Origin: Spirochaetota bacterium
GTDB lineage: Bacteria > Spirochaetota > UBA4802 > UBA5550
Direction: 5' to 3'
NCBI GenBank assembly: GCA_016933025.1
Contig: JAFGBT010000037.1
Location: forward strand, 33,683-97,682
DNA length: 64,000 bases
The notes below the pieces were generated by a model, which was not told the origin of the DNA, ran no database searches, and saw only the letters and a list, made by a program, of their open reading frames with translations. The position numbers and the translations under genes are program-made. The first letter of the stretch is position 1; each line of letters opens with the position of its first letter. Positions 35,037 through 43,047 of this stretch are shown piece after piece.

Positions 35037-35863
35037 TGGCTGAGATGCGGATCCCTGATTTATCTGATGATGAAAAGAGCAGACCGTACGCCCGGTACTA
35101 TTACCGGGAGCCCGCCCGTGTCGCGGACGACGTGCTCTCGGCGATTGAGTCGGGACCGATCGACCCCGCCGACGCGCTCCCCTTTGAAAGAAAAAACGGG
35201 CTCCTTGACCCGGGCTATCACGCTAAGGAAACAGGCTATTGCTTCCTCCCCGACGGGAGCTGCTATGTCGCGGTGCTCACCCGGATGCCGGGGGTTACCG
35301 GCGAGATGCTCGACTGGTGGTTCTCCTGGCATGCTCTTGAGAATCTTCGCTATAAGATCTGGTATCCCGGGTCCCATACCGGCATTGGTGTTAAGGAAAG
35401 GGCCAGGCTGGAAGATGCGTCGATTCCCTTCCGGGAACGGTACTGGAACACCACCCACTATCCGGCAGAAGACATCGGCATCGGTACGGATGTGCTGTCA
35501 ATCACCTTTGTCCCCCCTATGGAGTTTGGTTTCGACACCGCGCGTTTCAAAGAGGCGCGTGTTGCCACGGCCATCTGCACGCGGGTCGGCTCTGTCACCA
35601 AAAGGGCCGAGCACACGGACATGTGCCACCTGGTACGCGAGGCCGGCGCCGGCGTGGAGATGCGGAGCCGCTTTTTGATTGGGCGAAAAATGAAGGTGAA
35701 GATGTTTTCGGAACAATCCCCGGTCAACAGGATTGTCAACACCAAGTTCATGCGGAAGATTTTCATCCCGCCGGAAACGCCGCAGGAGATGGCGCGGCAT
35801 TGCGCGCAGGAATACAGTAATCTCGCTGAGATACTACCCGAGCTGTTCAATGATTATAGCTAA
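35036..35863 (+). CDS. DAPG hydrolase (PhlG)-like metalloprotein
   Basis: 275 residues. It shows DWWFSWHALENLRYKIWYPGSHTG, a PhlG-type signature, a middle HYPAEDIG with a possible metal-binding glutamate, and a C-terminal HCAQEYSNL with an HxxxE pair, as in the zinc site of 2,4-diacetylphloroglucinol hydrolase. PhlG cleaves a carbon-carbon bond in an acetyl-phloroglucinol. Many relatives of unknown substrate exist, so only the fold and a probable zinc site are claimed. Start ATG 35036 overlaps the preceding stop. Confidence 0.8.
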   Translation: MAEMRIPDLSDDEKSRPYARYYYREPARVADDVLSAIESGPIDPADALPFERKNGLLDPGYHAKETGYCFLPDGSCYVAVLTRMPGVTGEMLDWWFSWHALENLRYKIWYPGSHTGIGVKERARLEDASIPFRERYWNTTHYPAEDIGIGTDVLSITFVPPMEFGFDTARFKEARVATAICTRVGSVTKRAEHTDMCHLVREAGAGVEMRSRFLIGRKMKVKMFSEQSPVNRIVNTKFMRKIFIPPETPQEMARHCAQEYSNLAEILPELFNDYS

Positions 35864-35919
35864 GTCTTTACTACTTATTGAAAGTAGTCATATTGAAAAA
35901 TTTTATGCTGATTTGATTG

Positions 35920-36115
35920 TCATTGCGAGGAGTCCCGATGCAATCGGGACGACGAAGCATGCCTCGACAGAGTTTAAGCTTACACTCGTCATGTCTCGAC
36001 TACGCTCGACATGACAGGGGAGTACGCTCGACATGACAGGGGAGTACGCTCGACATGACATGTCACCCTGGGCCCCTCGACTGCGCTCGGGACAGGCTTC
36101 GTCGAAGGGTGCGCC
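35920..36115. repeat. Cluster of CTCGACATGAC-type repeats with 22-bp tandem
   Basis: The 384-base gap between the PhlG-like gene and the peptidase gene is filled with repeats. TACGCTCGACATGACAGGGG recurs with an exact 22-base period at 36001, 36023 and 36045 (2.7 copies). It is preceded by GAGTCCCGATGCAATCGGGAC (an imperfect palindrome) and followed by GTCACCCTGGGCC and CGACTGCGCTCGGGACAGG words shared with 10668-10736. Confidence 0.75.
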
Positions 36116-36247
36116 CGTGATGACACGGAAGTGTCGTGTGAACTTTCCGATGTTTTAAGGATGCTTGTCGATGACAATTTGCTTGCTGACCGAGCCGCCA
36201 GGGATTTCCCTCCGCGTTAACTGCGCCCTCTGCGTTGAACAATGATG

Positions 36248-37171
36248 TCAGTCTTTAAACAGCACGCCGGGGTGTACGGCCGTACGGCCGCGGCGCACCT
36301 CAAAGTGCAGGTGGGGGCCGGTGGTTCTGCCGGTGTTGCCGGACAGGGCAATGACCGCTCCCTGCTTTACCGTTTCGCCGGGCCTGACCAGCGGTTTCGA
36401 CAGGTGGCCATACAGACTCCGATACCCGCATTCATGCTTGAGGACGACCAGGTTGCCGTATCCCCCGGCGAAGCCGGTGAACACAACCTTGCCGTCGCGG
36501 GCCGCCAGCACCTCCGACCCGCGGGGGCAGGCGACGTCGACGCCCGAATGGAACTCGAAATAGCGATGGTTGAAGGGATTTCTCCGCATTCCGAAGCTCG
36601 AGGTCAGCCGGGGGGTTCGATTCCGCTGGAGCGGCGAAGAGAATCCGGTCCCGAGAAAAAGAGAGCGTTCAAGGTTCGATATTTTACCGCCCGGGATGAA
36701 GAGGTGCTTTTTATCGAGATCGCTGCACCGGTTTGCCCGGTAGACGTATTCCGGCCGGATAAGGTTTTCCCGCAGCATCGTGGCGATTGCCTTCCCGTTT
36801 TTGCCCTTCATGATGACGCCGCGCATATTCGGTATATAGATGGTCCTTCCCGGCGCGATGTCCTTCGGCGTCGATAAACCATTGACCGACAGGAGGGTGT
36901 CGATGTTCTGGGACGTCCGGGCCAGGATGCTCCAGAAGGTGTCGTCCTTCCGCACGCGGTAGGAGTAGAACCTCAGCTCCGGGAGCTCCTGCACGGGGCG
37001 CCTGCTCTTGATTACGTAGATGCTCTGCCTGATGTCTTTCCTGAGGGCCTTCAGCATCCCGTTGGTGTACGGGTTCAGGTCTTTCAGCTCGCCGATATCG
37101 GCGGCGCCGGCCTCCAGTATCAGGAAAACGACCGCCGCAAGAGTTGAAATATATATGATATGCTTCTTCAT
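36248..37171 (-). CDS. M23 family peptidoglycan endopeptidase with LysM domain
   Basis: 307 residues. A signal peptide (about 1-22) is followed by a LysM domain (about 70-115, SYRVRKDDTFWSILARTSQ, NGLSTPKDIAPGRTIYIP) and a C-terminal M23 domain (about 200-305). The zinc ligands are visible: the H of FEFHSGVDVACP and the HLHFE of GPHLHFEVRRG, with YGHLS between them. It cleaves peptide cross-links in the cell wall. The frame is open upstream to 37324, but ATG 37171 starts the signal peptide. Confidence 0.93.
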   Translation of the reverse strand: MKKHIIYISTLAAVVFLILEAGAADIGELKDLNPYTNGMLKALRKDIRQSIYVIKSRRPVQELPELRFYSYRVRKDDTFWSILARTSQNIDTLLSVNGLSTPKDIAPGRTIYIPNMRGVIMKGKNGKAIATMLRENLIRPEYVYRANRCSDLDKKHLFIPGGKISNLERSLFLGTGFSSPLQRNRTPRLTSSFGMRRNPFNHRYFEFHSGVDVACPRGSEVLAARDGKVVFTGFAGGYGNLVVLKHECGYRSLYGHLSKPLVRPGETVKQGAVIALSGNTGRTTGPHLHFEVRRGRTAVHPGVLFKD

Positions 37172-37359
37172 GATCAGTGCGCACAGGGATTTGCCTTTAT
37201 TTTCGGAAAAAAAACAGGACCGGTTTAGAGGAATATCCAAGAGGACATAATATTTCTTGAAAAAAATTGCCGGGAAGGAGCGAAATCGGAAAGATTTTAA
37301 TACGATTCCCCTCCCGGCAGACAATCTATCGCTAAGCAGGCGCGGTATGTTCTCGCCCG

Positions 37360-37637
37360 TTATGAGAGCGCCTCCACTTGCGAGATTCCGACTTTCAGGA
37401 GTGTGCCAACAAGAACTATAAGGCCGGTCAAGTCAAAGAGCTTGACCACCGCGAAGAAAGTGATCAGCTGGCGTGAGTCCCGCACATTGTCCTGGCGGAA
37501 CTGCCGGACGGTGTTTCCGACACGACCGTTAAGGGCTGGAGCTCTACCTTCATCTCGATAAACCGCGGCACGAGCGTGAGAAAGGGGACGATACGCAAAA
37601 CCATGAACGATATTGAGAAAATCAGGAAATTTTTCAT
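37360..37637 (-). pseudogene. Frameshifted small membrane protein gene
   Basis: Two coding-like segments in different frames. ATG 37637 opens MKNFLIFSISFMVLRIVPF and runs on to RFIEMKVELQ before drifting to a stop near 37467. Another frame then reads NGRVGNTVRQFRQDNVRDS and ITFFAVVKLFDLTGLIVLVG, ending at TAA 37360. Both have membrane-helix character and the codon use of the neighbours. A single frameshift would join them into a protein of about 90 residues. It may be a decayed gene, a sequencing error, or two overlapping genes. Confidence 0.4.
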
Positions 37638-37778
37638 TTCATTTGCGTCTTCCCGCGGTATACTTTCATGAACCCATGTAGTATCGGCAAGTTTTTCAGG
37701 CCCTTTCGAAAATCGTATTGACAATAGAATTTACGCCCGTCTATACTGACTGAAACGTATGTGATGTAAGAGGTTGTC

Positions 37779-38210
37779 ATGGCTATTGCAAAGGTGGGCG
37801 GCGATGTAGCGAACAATGTGATCGGAGAGAATTCATATTTCACCGGCACGTTTCTGATTAACGGTTCGCTCCGCATCGACGGAAGGTTCGAAGGCAAGTA
37901 CCTCCAGGCGGAACAGCTCTACATAGGCGCAACCGGCAAGATACGCACCAACATCAACGCGGTGTCGGTCATTGTCGAGGGACTGGTCATAGGAAACATC
38001 AACGCATCAAGCAGGGTCCTCCTCATGCCGACCGCCAAGATCCTCGGCGACATCAAGACACCGGAGCTCATCATCCAGAACGGCGTCATCCTGGAAGGGC
38101 GCTGCACCATCGCGAACGACCTCAGGTCCTCGGCAAAGGATCTCATCGGAGCGGATTACGAGAAGAACAAGATTATCCCCGAGGAGTTTCTTGCAAAGAG
38201 AAGCTCTTAA
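37779..38210 (+). CDS. Bactofilin (polymer-forming cytoskeletal protein)
   Basis: 143 residues. The central beta-helix is clear: GENSYFTGTFLINGSLRIDG, GATGKIRTNINAVSVIVEG, GNINASSRVLLMPTAKILGD, and PELIIQNGVILEGRC. Such proteins polymerise into filaments without nucleotides and help shape the cell. N- and C-terminal tails are short. Start ATG 37779, with AGAGG about 9 bases upstream. The last 20 bases overlap pdxA, a coupling that is probably positional rather than functional. The M23 peptidase nearby is a frequent bactofilin neighbour. Confidence 0.92.
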   Translation: MAIAKVGGDVANNVIGENSYFTGTFLINGSLRIDGRFEGKYLQAEQLYIGATGKIRTNINAVSVIVEGLVIGNINASSRVLLMPTAKILGDIKTPELIIQNGVILEGRCTIANDLRSSAKDLIGADYEKNKIIPEEFLAKRSS

Positions 38211-39183
38211 AATCGGCATTACCGCGGGAGACCCCGCCGGCATCGGTCCCGAGGTGGCGCTGAAGGCCATCAACAAGCTCCGCGACAAGACAATCATCCC
38301 GGTTTTAATCGTACGAAAAAAGGCTCTTGAAAAGAATTACCCCCGTCTTTTTTCGGGATATGATGAATTGGGCGCAGGCACCCCGGTCCCCGGTAAAAAA
38401 TACCTGCATGATATCCAGTTAGATCTGCCCATACCCCGGCCCGGCCGCGGCGGTCCCGAAACCGGCAGGGAGGCCCTTGCCTGCATCGACGCGTGTATTG
38501 CCCTCTGGAAGGCCGGAGACATCGGCGCAATCGTGACCGGCCCGGTGAGCAAACAGTATATCGAAAAGACCGGGGTGCCGTTCACCGGCCATACGGAGTA
38601 CATCGCGGAGAAAATCGGCGAGCGCGGGCCCCTGATGATGATGTACTCGCAGAAATACCGTGTCCTGCTCGTATCGACCCACGTGCCCGTGTCTGAGATC
38701 ATGGGCCATGTCGGCAGGGAGCGGCTCATGGACGTAATGCGCGCCGGCTGCGAGTCGATCCGAGCAATAGACGGGGGGGAGGTGAGGCTCGCGGTAGCCG
38801 GGCTCGACCCGCACTGCGGCGACGACGGGGCCATCGGAACCTACGACCGGGACGTTACCCTCCCGGCGATCAGGGCGGCGCGCGAACAGGGGATTCCGGT
38901 CGAGGGCCCCTTCGCCGCTGACACCCTGTTCATCCCTTCCACCTGGGAGCGATACAATCTGGTGATCGCACAGTACCATGACCAGGGGCTTATCCCCTTC
39001 AAGCTGCTTGCGTTCGACGAGGGCGTGAACGTGACTCTGGGACTCTCCATCGTGCGCACGTCAGTCGACCACGGCACGGCCTTCGACATCGCCGGCAAGA
39101 ACATCGCCCAATGGCGGAGCATGACCGAGGCGATACGGCTCGCGCAAAGACTGGCCTCCGTAAGGGCAGGCAATATATCATAA
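38191..39183 (+). CDS. pdxA: 4-hydroxythreonine-4-phosphate dehydrogenase PdxA
   Basis: Pyridoxal phosphate biosynthesis (DXP-dependent route). 330 residues with GITAGDPAGIGPEVALKA, TGPVSKQYI, FTGHTEYIAE with a metal-binding histidine, GLDPHCGDDGAIG, and AQYHDQGLIPFKLLAFDEGVNVTLGL. The three metal-ligand histidines are present. The start is TTG 38191, inside the bactofilin end, with GAGGAG four bases upstream. Other PLP synthesis genes are not in the window. A similar enzyme, PdxA2, acts on D-erythronate; the active site alone does not separate them. Confidence 0.92.
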   Translation: MQREALKIGITAGDPAGIGPEVALKAINKLRDKTIIPVLIVRKKALEKNYPRLFSGYDELGAGTPVPGKKYLHDIQLDLPIPRPGRGGPETGREALACIDACIALWKAGDIGAIVTGPVSKQYIEKTGVPFTGHTEYIAEKIGERGPLMMMYSQKYRVLLVSTHVPVSEIMGHVGRERLMDVMRAGCESIRAIDGGEVRLAVAGLDPHCGDDGAIGTYDRDVTLPAIRAAREQGIPVEGPFAADTLFIPSTWERYNLVIAQYHDQGLIPFKLLAFDEGVNVTLGLSIVRTSVDHGTAFDIAGKNIAQWRSMTEAIRLAQRLASVRAGNIS

Positions 39184-39230
39184 CAATGGCGCGGCACTGC
39201 CGTGTCACGACAGGCAAGGAGGTGCTCCTC

Positions 39231-40835
39231 ATGCGTATGCTTTTAAGGAAAGGGCTCATCGTCGACGGCTCCGGCGGGGATCCCTACACAGGCGACCTGC
39301 TCATCAATGGGAAGACCATTGAGGCGGTGACTGAGAGGGGAATCGGCTTCAGGGGTAAAACCGTTGACTGCACCGGCAAGGTGATCGCTCCCGGGTTCAT
39401 TGATGCGCACTCCCACCTCGACTGGATACTCGGCTTCAAGGGCCATCAGAAGCTGACGGATCCCTTCATCGCGCAGGGAGTCACCACCCTCGTCACCGGC
39501 AACTGCGGGTTTGGCGTCGCCGGCTTCCTGACAGGCAGCCCCTACAAGGAATTGATCGAGACGCGGGTCGGCTCATTCATCGGCAGGGACAGCGTGCCGT
39601 GGGACACCATGGAGGACTATTTCAGCGTGCTTCGCCGGCAGGGGATCAGCCATAATATCGTGAATCTTGCGGGACACGGCACGTCGCGCATGTCTATCCG
39701 CGGCTTCAATCCCGCGCCCATGGACCCCGGCGAGATGAGGACTCTGCTCAGGATCCTTGACGAGGCCATGGAGCAGGGGTGCTGCGGGGTTTCCTTTGGG
39801 CTGCAGTACGAGCCCGGGATTTTCGCCACGACCGAGGAAATGACGCAGGTGGCCCGGCTCGTCAAAAAGCGGGACAGGATCCTGACCGTGCACCTGAAGG
39901 CCTATTCGGCCCTGTCGCCCACATACCCGATTGTCCCCTTCGGCACGCCCCACAACCTGCGCGCCCTGAAAGAGATGCTTGATATAGCGCGCGAGACGGG
40001 CGTGCGCCTTCAGATATCACACCTCATCTTCGTAGGGACGAAAACCTGGAAGACCTGCGGCGCGGCCCTCGGCATGATCGACCGCGCCCTACGGGACGGG
40101 GTTGAGGTGAAGTTCGACACGTACGCCTATCACTGCGGCAACTCAATCATCAACGTCGTACTCCCCGACTGGTTCCTGGGCCGCGTACCCGGCGTGTTCG
40201 ACGACCGGAAGGCACTCAGGAGGCTGAAGTTCGAGTTCATGGTCATCAAGAAGCTCCTCGGGTTCGGTTATGAAGACGTGCAGATAATCAGAGCGGACCA
40301 CCCGGAGCTGGATCGGTTCAACGGCATGTTCATGGGTGATATCGCCAGAATGAGGAAGATGGATCCGTTCGACAATTACATCGATTTTGCAAAAAAATCA
40401 GGGGGCAAGGCGGCCGTCCTCAATCACCGCTACACCAGCCTGGATAATATCAAGGAACTCATGAGACATCCGGCCTCCCTTTTTATGACAGATGCGCTTG
40501 TGTCAACGAAGGGCGTACAGAATCCGGCGGTATACGGAAACTTCCCTCGTTTTCTCCAGTACGCCAGGGAATTCAGGAATATCAGCCTTGAGGAGGCGGT
40601 GCGCAAGATGACCGGCGCCGCGGCGGAGCGTTTTAACCTGAAGGGGAGGGGTATTTTAAAGAAGGGATTCGCTGCCGACATCACCGTGTTTGACTGGGGT
40701 CGAGTAAGGGATAACAATACCGGTGAAAAGACTGACGCCGCGCCGACCGGGATCGAGGCGGTCTTTATAAACGGAAAGCGGGTATTCGACGGGAAGAAAA
40801 CAGACCGTAATTTGCTGGCAGGCGCGGTCCTGTGA
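39231..40835 (+). CDS. N-acyl-D-amino-acid deacylase-type amidohydrolase
   Basis: 534 residues. The amidohydrolase HXH motif is in PGFIDAHSHLDW, then GVTTLVTGNCGFGVAGF with the metal-bridging cysteine typical of D-aminoacylases, LQISHLIF, and the C-terminal TDALVSTKGVQNPAVYGNFPRFLQYA, resembling the SDG....H...YGTFPR end of the family. Hydrolyses an N-acyl or cyclic amide of a D-amino acid; the substrate cannot be told. The frame is open from 39111, but ATG 39231 is preceded by AAGGAGG and begins the family N-terminus. Confidence 0.88.
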   Translation: MRMLLRKGLIVDGSGGDPYTGDLLINGKTIEAVTERGIGFRGKTVDCTGKVIAPGFIDAHSHLDWILGFKGHQKLTDPFIAQGVTTLVTGNCGFGVAGFLTGSPYKELIETRVGSFIGRDSVPWDTMEDYFSVLRRQGISHNIVNLAGHGTSRMSIRGFNPAPMDPGEMRTLLRILDEAMEQGCCGVSFGLQYEPGIFATTEEMTQVARLVKKRDRILTVHLKAYSALSPTYPIVPFGTPHNLRALKEMLDIARETGVRLQISHLIFVGTKTWKTCGAALGMIDRALRDGVEVKFDTYAYHCGNSIINVVLPDWFLGRVPGVFDDRKALRRLKFEFMVIKKLLGFGYEDVQIIRADHPELDRFNGMFMGDIARMRKMDPFDNYIDFAKKSGGKAAVLNHRYTSLDNIKELMRHPASLFMTDALVSTKGVQNPAVYGNFPRFLQYAREFRNISLEEAVRKMTGAAAERFNLKGRGILKKGFAADITVFDWGRVRDNNTGEKTDAAPTGIEAVFINGKRVFDGKKTDRNLLAGAVL

Positions 40836-40847
40836 AGCGGCAGGTTT

Positions 40848-41228
40848 TCAGAGACCGGCAAGGGCTTTCGATAGTTTCAAAGCCAGGTTTTTGAGTATAT
40901 CCTCCCTGTTGCTTCCGTCAGCCTCAATGAAAAGCACTTTGCGGAGAACACCTTCGTTTTTCAGCTTGATGAGAGCCCTGATGGATCCCCTGTTCATCGT
41001 TTCCTGCATTGAATTTTCGTTATAAATGAATTTTTCGATCCCTTCGGAGAAATAGTAGATAACAATTTCTACCCTATTGTAAGGGGTTCCCGCCGGCACG
41101 GATTTGGGTAGAAATCCCATGACCTCCTGCCGGCCGAGATTAACGCCGGGAGGTACGATAACCGTGATCTCCCCGGCCTGGTTCGCAATGGGTGAAAGGG
41201 ATAACAATAGTGCAATATATAGCTTCAT
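40848..41228 (-). CDS. Hypothetical exported protein
   Basis: 126 residues with a short signal peptide (about 1-19, ending SPIANQAGE). The remainder alternates strands and helices: ITVIVPPGVNLGRQEVMGFLP, VEIVIYYFSEGIEKFIYNEN, VLFIEADGSNREDILKNLA. No domain recognised. Convergent with the amidohydrolase, 12 bases away. A promoter region should lie in the 264-base gap beyond 41228, where I see no gene. Confidence 0.65.
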   Translation of the reverse strand: MKLYIALLLSLSPIANQAGEITVIVPPGVNLGRQEVMGFLPKSVPAGTPYNRVEIVIYYFSEGIEKFIYNENSMQETMNRGSIRALIKLKNEGVLRKVLFIEADGSNREDILKNLALKLSKALAGL

Positions 41229-41492
41229 TGATAGTTCCCCCGAGTGCCGTGTATATATCAGGCGTTCTGGGAGCAGATGTATCTTTGCGCATTAGAAAGT
41301 AAATACATTTATATATGGAACAAGCATATTATTATCCTATAATTCCTCAATCCTGTTGGTGTGATGGCATTTGGATCGAAATCTGATTTCTTGTTATGAA
41401 TTGCTCCGGTTATTCCGAAATAGTATATAATAAGGTAGATTTTTATTGTCAGGCAGTTTGTGCCGCTGTATACTGATACATGAGGATACACC

Positions 41493-41936
41493 ATGAGTGA
41501 AATGCTTCTTATAAAATCAGTCTTTTTATTCATCGTTTTCTGGTGCATAGGCATTGGAATGCTCTGGTTCAGGCCCAGGATCGAGCTCATCTGGAAAATT
41601 ATCGCAACTGTCATCCTTCTCTTCTATATATGGTTCTTTTTCGATGAGATCGTCAGCGGCTATAACGGTTTTACCGCCGGCTGGTACGGCACTGTCCTGA
41701 ATTTCCTGAAAGAGGTCCTTTCCTTAGTGTTTGTTAACCTGTTTTTTATATGGCCTGCCGCGCTGATACTGATATTTTACAAGGCCGACTCTATTGGAGC
41801 CGAAAAGCTCCTGAAGTTTCTGTGTGTTCTTACCCTGGTGCTCTGGGTGGTCTTCATTATTTACTTCTTTTTCAGCAAGGGGATTGATGATTTCATGCTT
41901 CGCAACCTGAGGGAGATGGTGCCCCATGCGAAATAA
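41493..41936 (+). CDS. Membrane protein, function unknown
   Basis: 147 residues with four predicted membrane helices (about 8-26, 31-50, 75-97 and 107-129). No recognised domain. The last 11 bases overlap the TPR protein gene, suggesting coupled expression. The stretch before it (41229-41492) is AT-rich and empty. Confidence 0.75.
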   Translation: MSEMLLIKSVFLFIVFWCIGIGMLWFRPRIELIWKIIATVILLFYIWFFFDEIVSGYNGFTAGWYGTVLNFLKEVLSLVFVNLFFIWPAALILIFYKADSIGAEKLLKFLCVLTLVLWVVFIIYFFFSKGIDDFMLRNLREMVPHAK

Positions 41937-42441
41937 GTCGGCCCTGCTTTCGGCGGCAGTCCTGGCCGCACTCCTGTTCGCCATTCCGGCATTCGCGGCA
42001 CGTGAGAATTCGACCGAGCTTTATCAGAAAGGCGCCCGTCTGGCAATCGACGGTCAGCTGGATAAGGCGATCCTCGTTTTCAAACGGGTCGTCGAAATCA
42101 GCCCCTACTACTGTATGGGCCACTACGGCCTGGGAAAGGCATATCTGCATAAATACGGCATGATAGATGATGCGGTTAAGCACCTGAAAACAGCGATTAA
42201 TCTTGACCGGAGGCTGGTGCGTGCCTATTTTTACCTTGGTGTCGCATATTTCATATCAAAAAAATATGTGCCGGCTGCTGCCGCTTTTAAATCAGCTTAC
42301 GACTACGATGATTCATATATCGAAGCCCTCTATAACCTGGGTGTGGTCTATGAGATAATGGAGAAGACGTATGAGGCGAAGATTTATTACGACAAATACC
42401 TTGCGGAAAAGATCAGGGAAGAGGAAGACATCATTTTTTAG
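41926..42441 (+). CDS. Exported TPR-repeat protein
   Basis: 171 residues. Signal peptide (about 1-23, ending PAFAARE) is followed by three to four tetratricopeptide repeats: ELYQKGARLAIDGQLDKAILVFKR, YCMGHYGLGKAYLHKYGMIDDAVKHL, VRAYFYLGVAYFISKKYVPAAAAF and IEALYNLGVVYEIMEKTYEA. It probably binds a partner protein in the periplasm. The gene overlaps the upstream membrane protein by 11 bases and may work with it. Confidence 0.88.
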   Translation: MRNKSALLSAAVLAALLFAIPAFAARENSTELYQKGARLAIDGQLDKAILVFKRVVEISPYYCMGHYGLGKAYLHKYGMIDDAVKHLKTAINLDRRLVRAYFYLGVAYFISKKYVPAAAAFKSAYDYDDSYIEALYNLGVVYEIMEKTYEAKIYYDKYLAEKIREEEDIIF

Positions 42442-42452
42442 CGGATCCGGCA

Positions 42453-42605
42453 TTAGCCTTTCTTCAAATGATGCCTGACGACAGAAGCTATGCCGGTGCC
42501 ATAATTGAGCCTGATCTCCCGCATGCACCGTTTCTGCTCCGCGGGGCTCTCGTCCCTGATGAATCCGTAAAGGCACAATCCAGCAATTTTTTCTTCAATC
42601 TTCAC
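42453..42605 (-). CDS. Small uncharacterised protein (50 residues)
   Basis: GTG at 42605, with GGAGGG five bases upstream, opens MKIEEKIAGLCLYGFIRDE and ends HHLKKG at TAA 42453. An ATG four codons earlier (42617) is possible but has no ribosome-binding site. Codon use resembles neighbouring genes, and two cysteines are present. No family recognised. It lies between the TPR gene (opposite strand) and a zinc-ribbon gene on the same strand. Confidence 0.5.
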   Translation of the reverse strand: MKIEEKIAGLCLYGFIRDESPAEQKRCMREIRLNYGTGIASVVRHHLKKG

Positions 42606-42711
42606 TTGGCCCTCCATAACTGGTCAGTACAATCGCCATGATACTTATCGGCAGATTTGCGACCGCTATTAACAGGGGAAGCGGATCCTCTGTTTTCAGG
42701 ATTCAGGGCTC

Positions 42712-43017
42712 TTATATCTTGAAGAGGCTTCCCGCCTTTTTCTTGCCGAGCTCATGGTCATAGTCATTGTAATCAACGAATATAAGGTTCGGGAGTTTTT
42801 TCTTTGTCCTCATGACTATGTCGAACTTGCCGCCCTGTGCTTCTTTTGAAGTGACATATTTGAATTCCCTGCCGCATGAGGGACATTTTAAGAGCTCTTT
42901 AAGTTCAATGCCTATTTTTTTACAGCCGGGACAGTGGCCGTACTTATCGTCCACAAAGACGATATGGTCTTCAATATCCTTGATGTCCACTTCGGTCCAG
43001 ACGCGTATGTATTCCAT
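42712..43017 (-). CDS. Zinc-ribbon-containing hypothetical protein
   Basis: 101 residues. The central CPGCKKIGIELKELLKCPSC has two CxxC pairs 16 residues apart, typical of a small zinc ribbon. N-terminal MEYIRVWTEVDIKDIEDHIVF and a basic C-terminus flank it. Could bind nucleic acid or protein; no function is assigned. The start ATG 43017 is followed on the same strand (upstream) by the dus gene 30 bases away, so the two may be cotranscribed. Confidence 0.7.
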   Translation of the reverse strand: MEYIRVWTEVDIKDIEDHIVFVDDKYGHCPGCKKIGIELKELLKCPSCGREFKYVTSKEAQGGKFDIVMRTKKKLPNLIFVDYNDYDHELGKKKAGSLFKI

Positions 43018-43047
43018 ACTCCGCTCCTTTATATGGTGAGTACGCGG

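Noticed and set aside
41309..41614. 101-residue minus-strand frame opposite the start of a membrane protein gene
   Set aside because: AT-rich antisense frame without motifs. The plus-strand gene has helices and overlaps the TPR gene in operon fashion.
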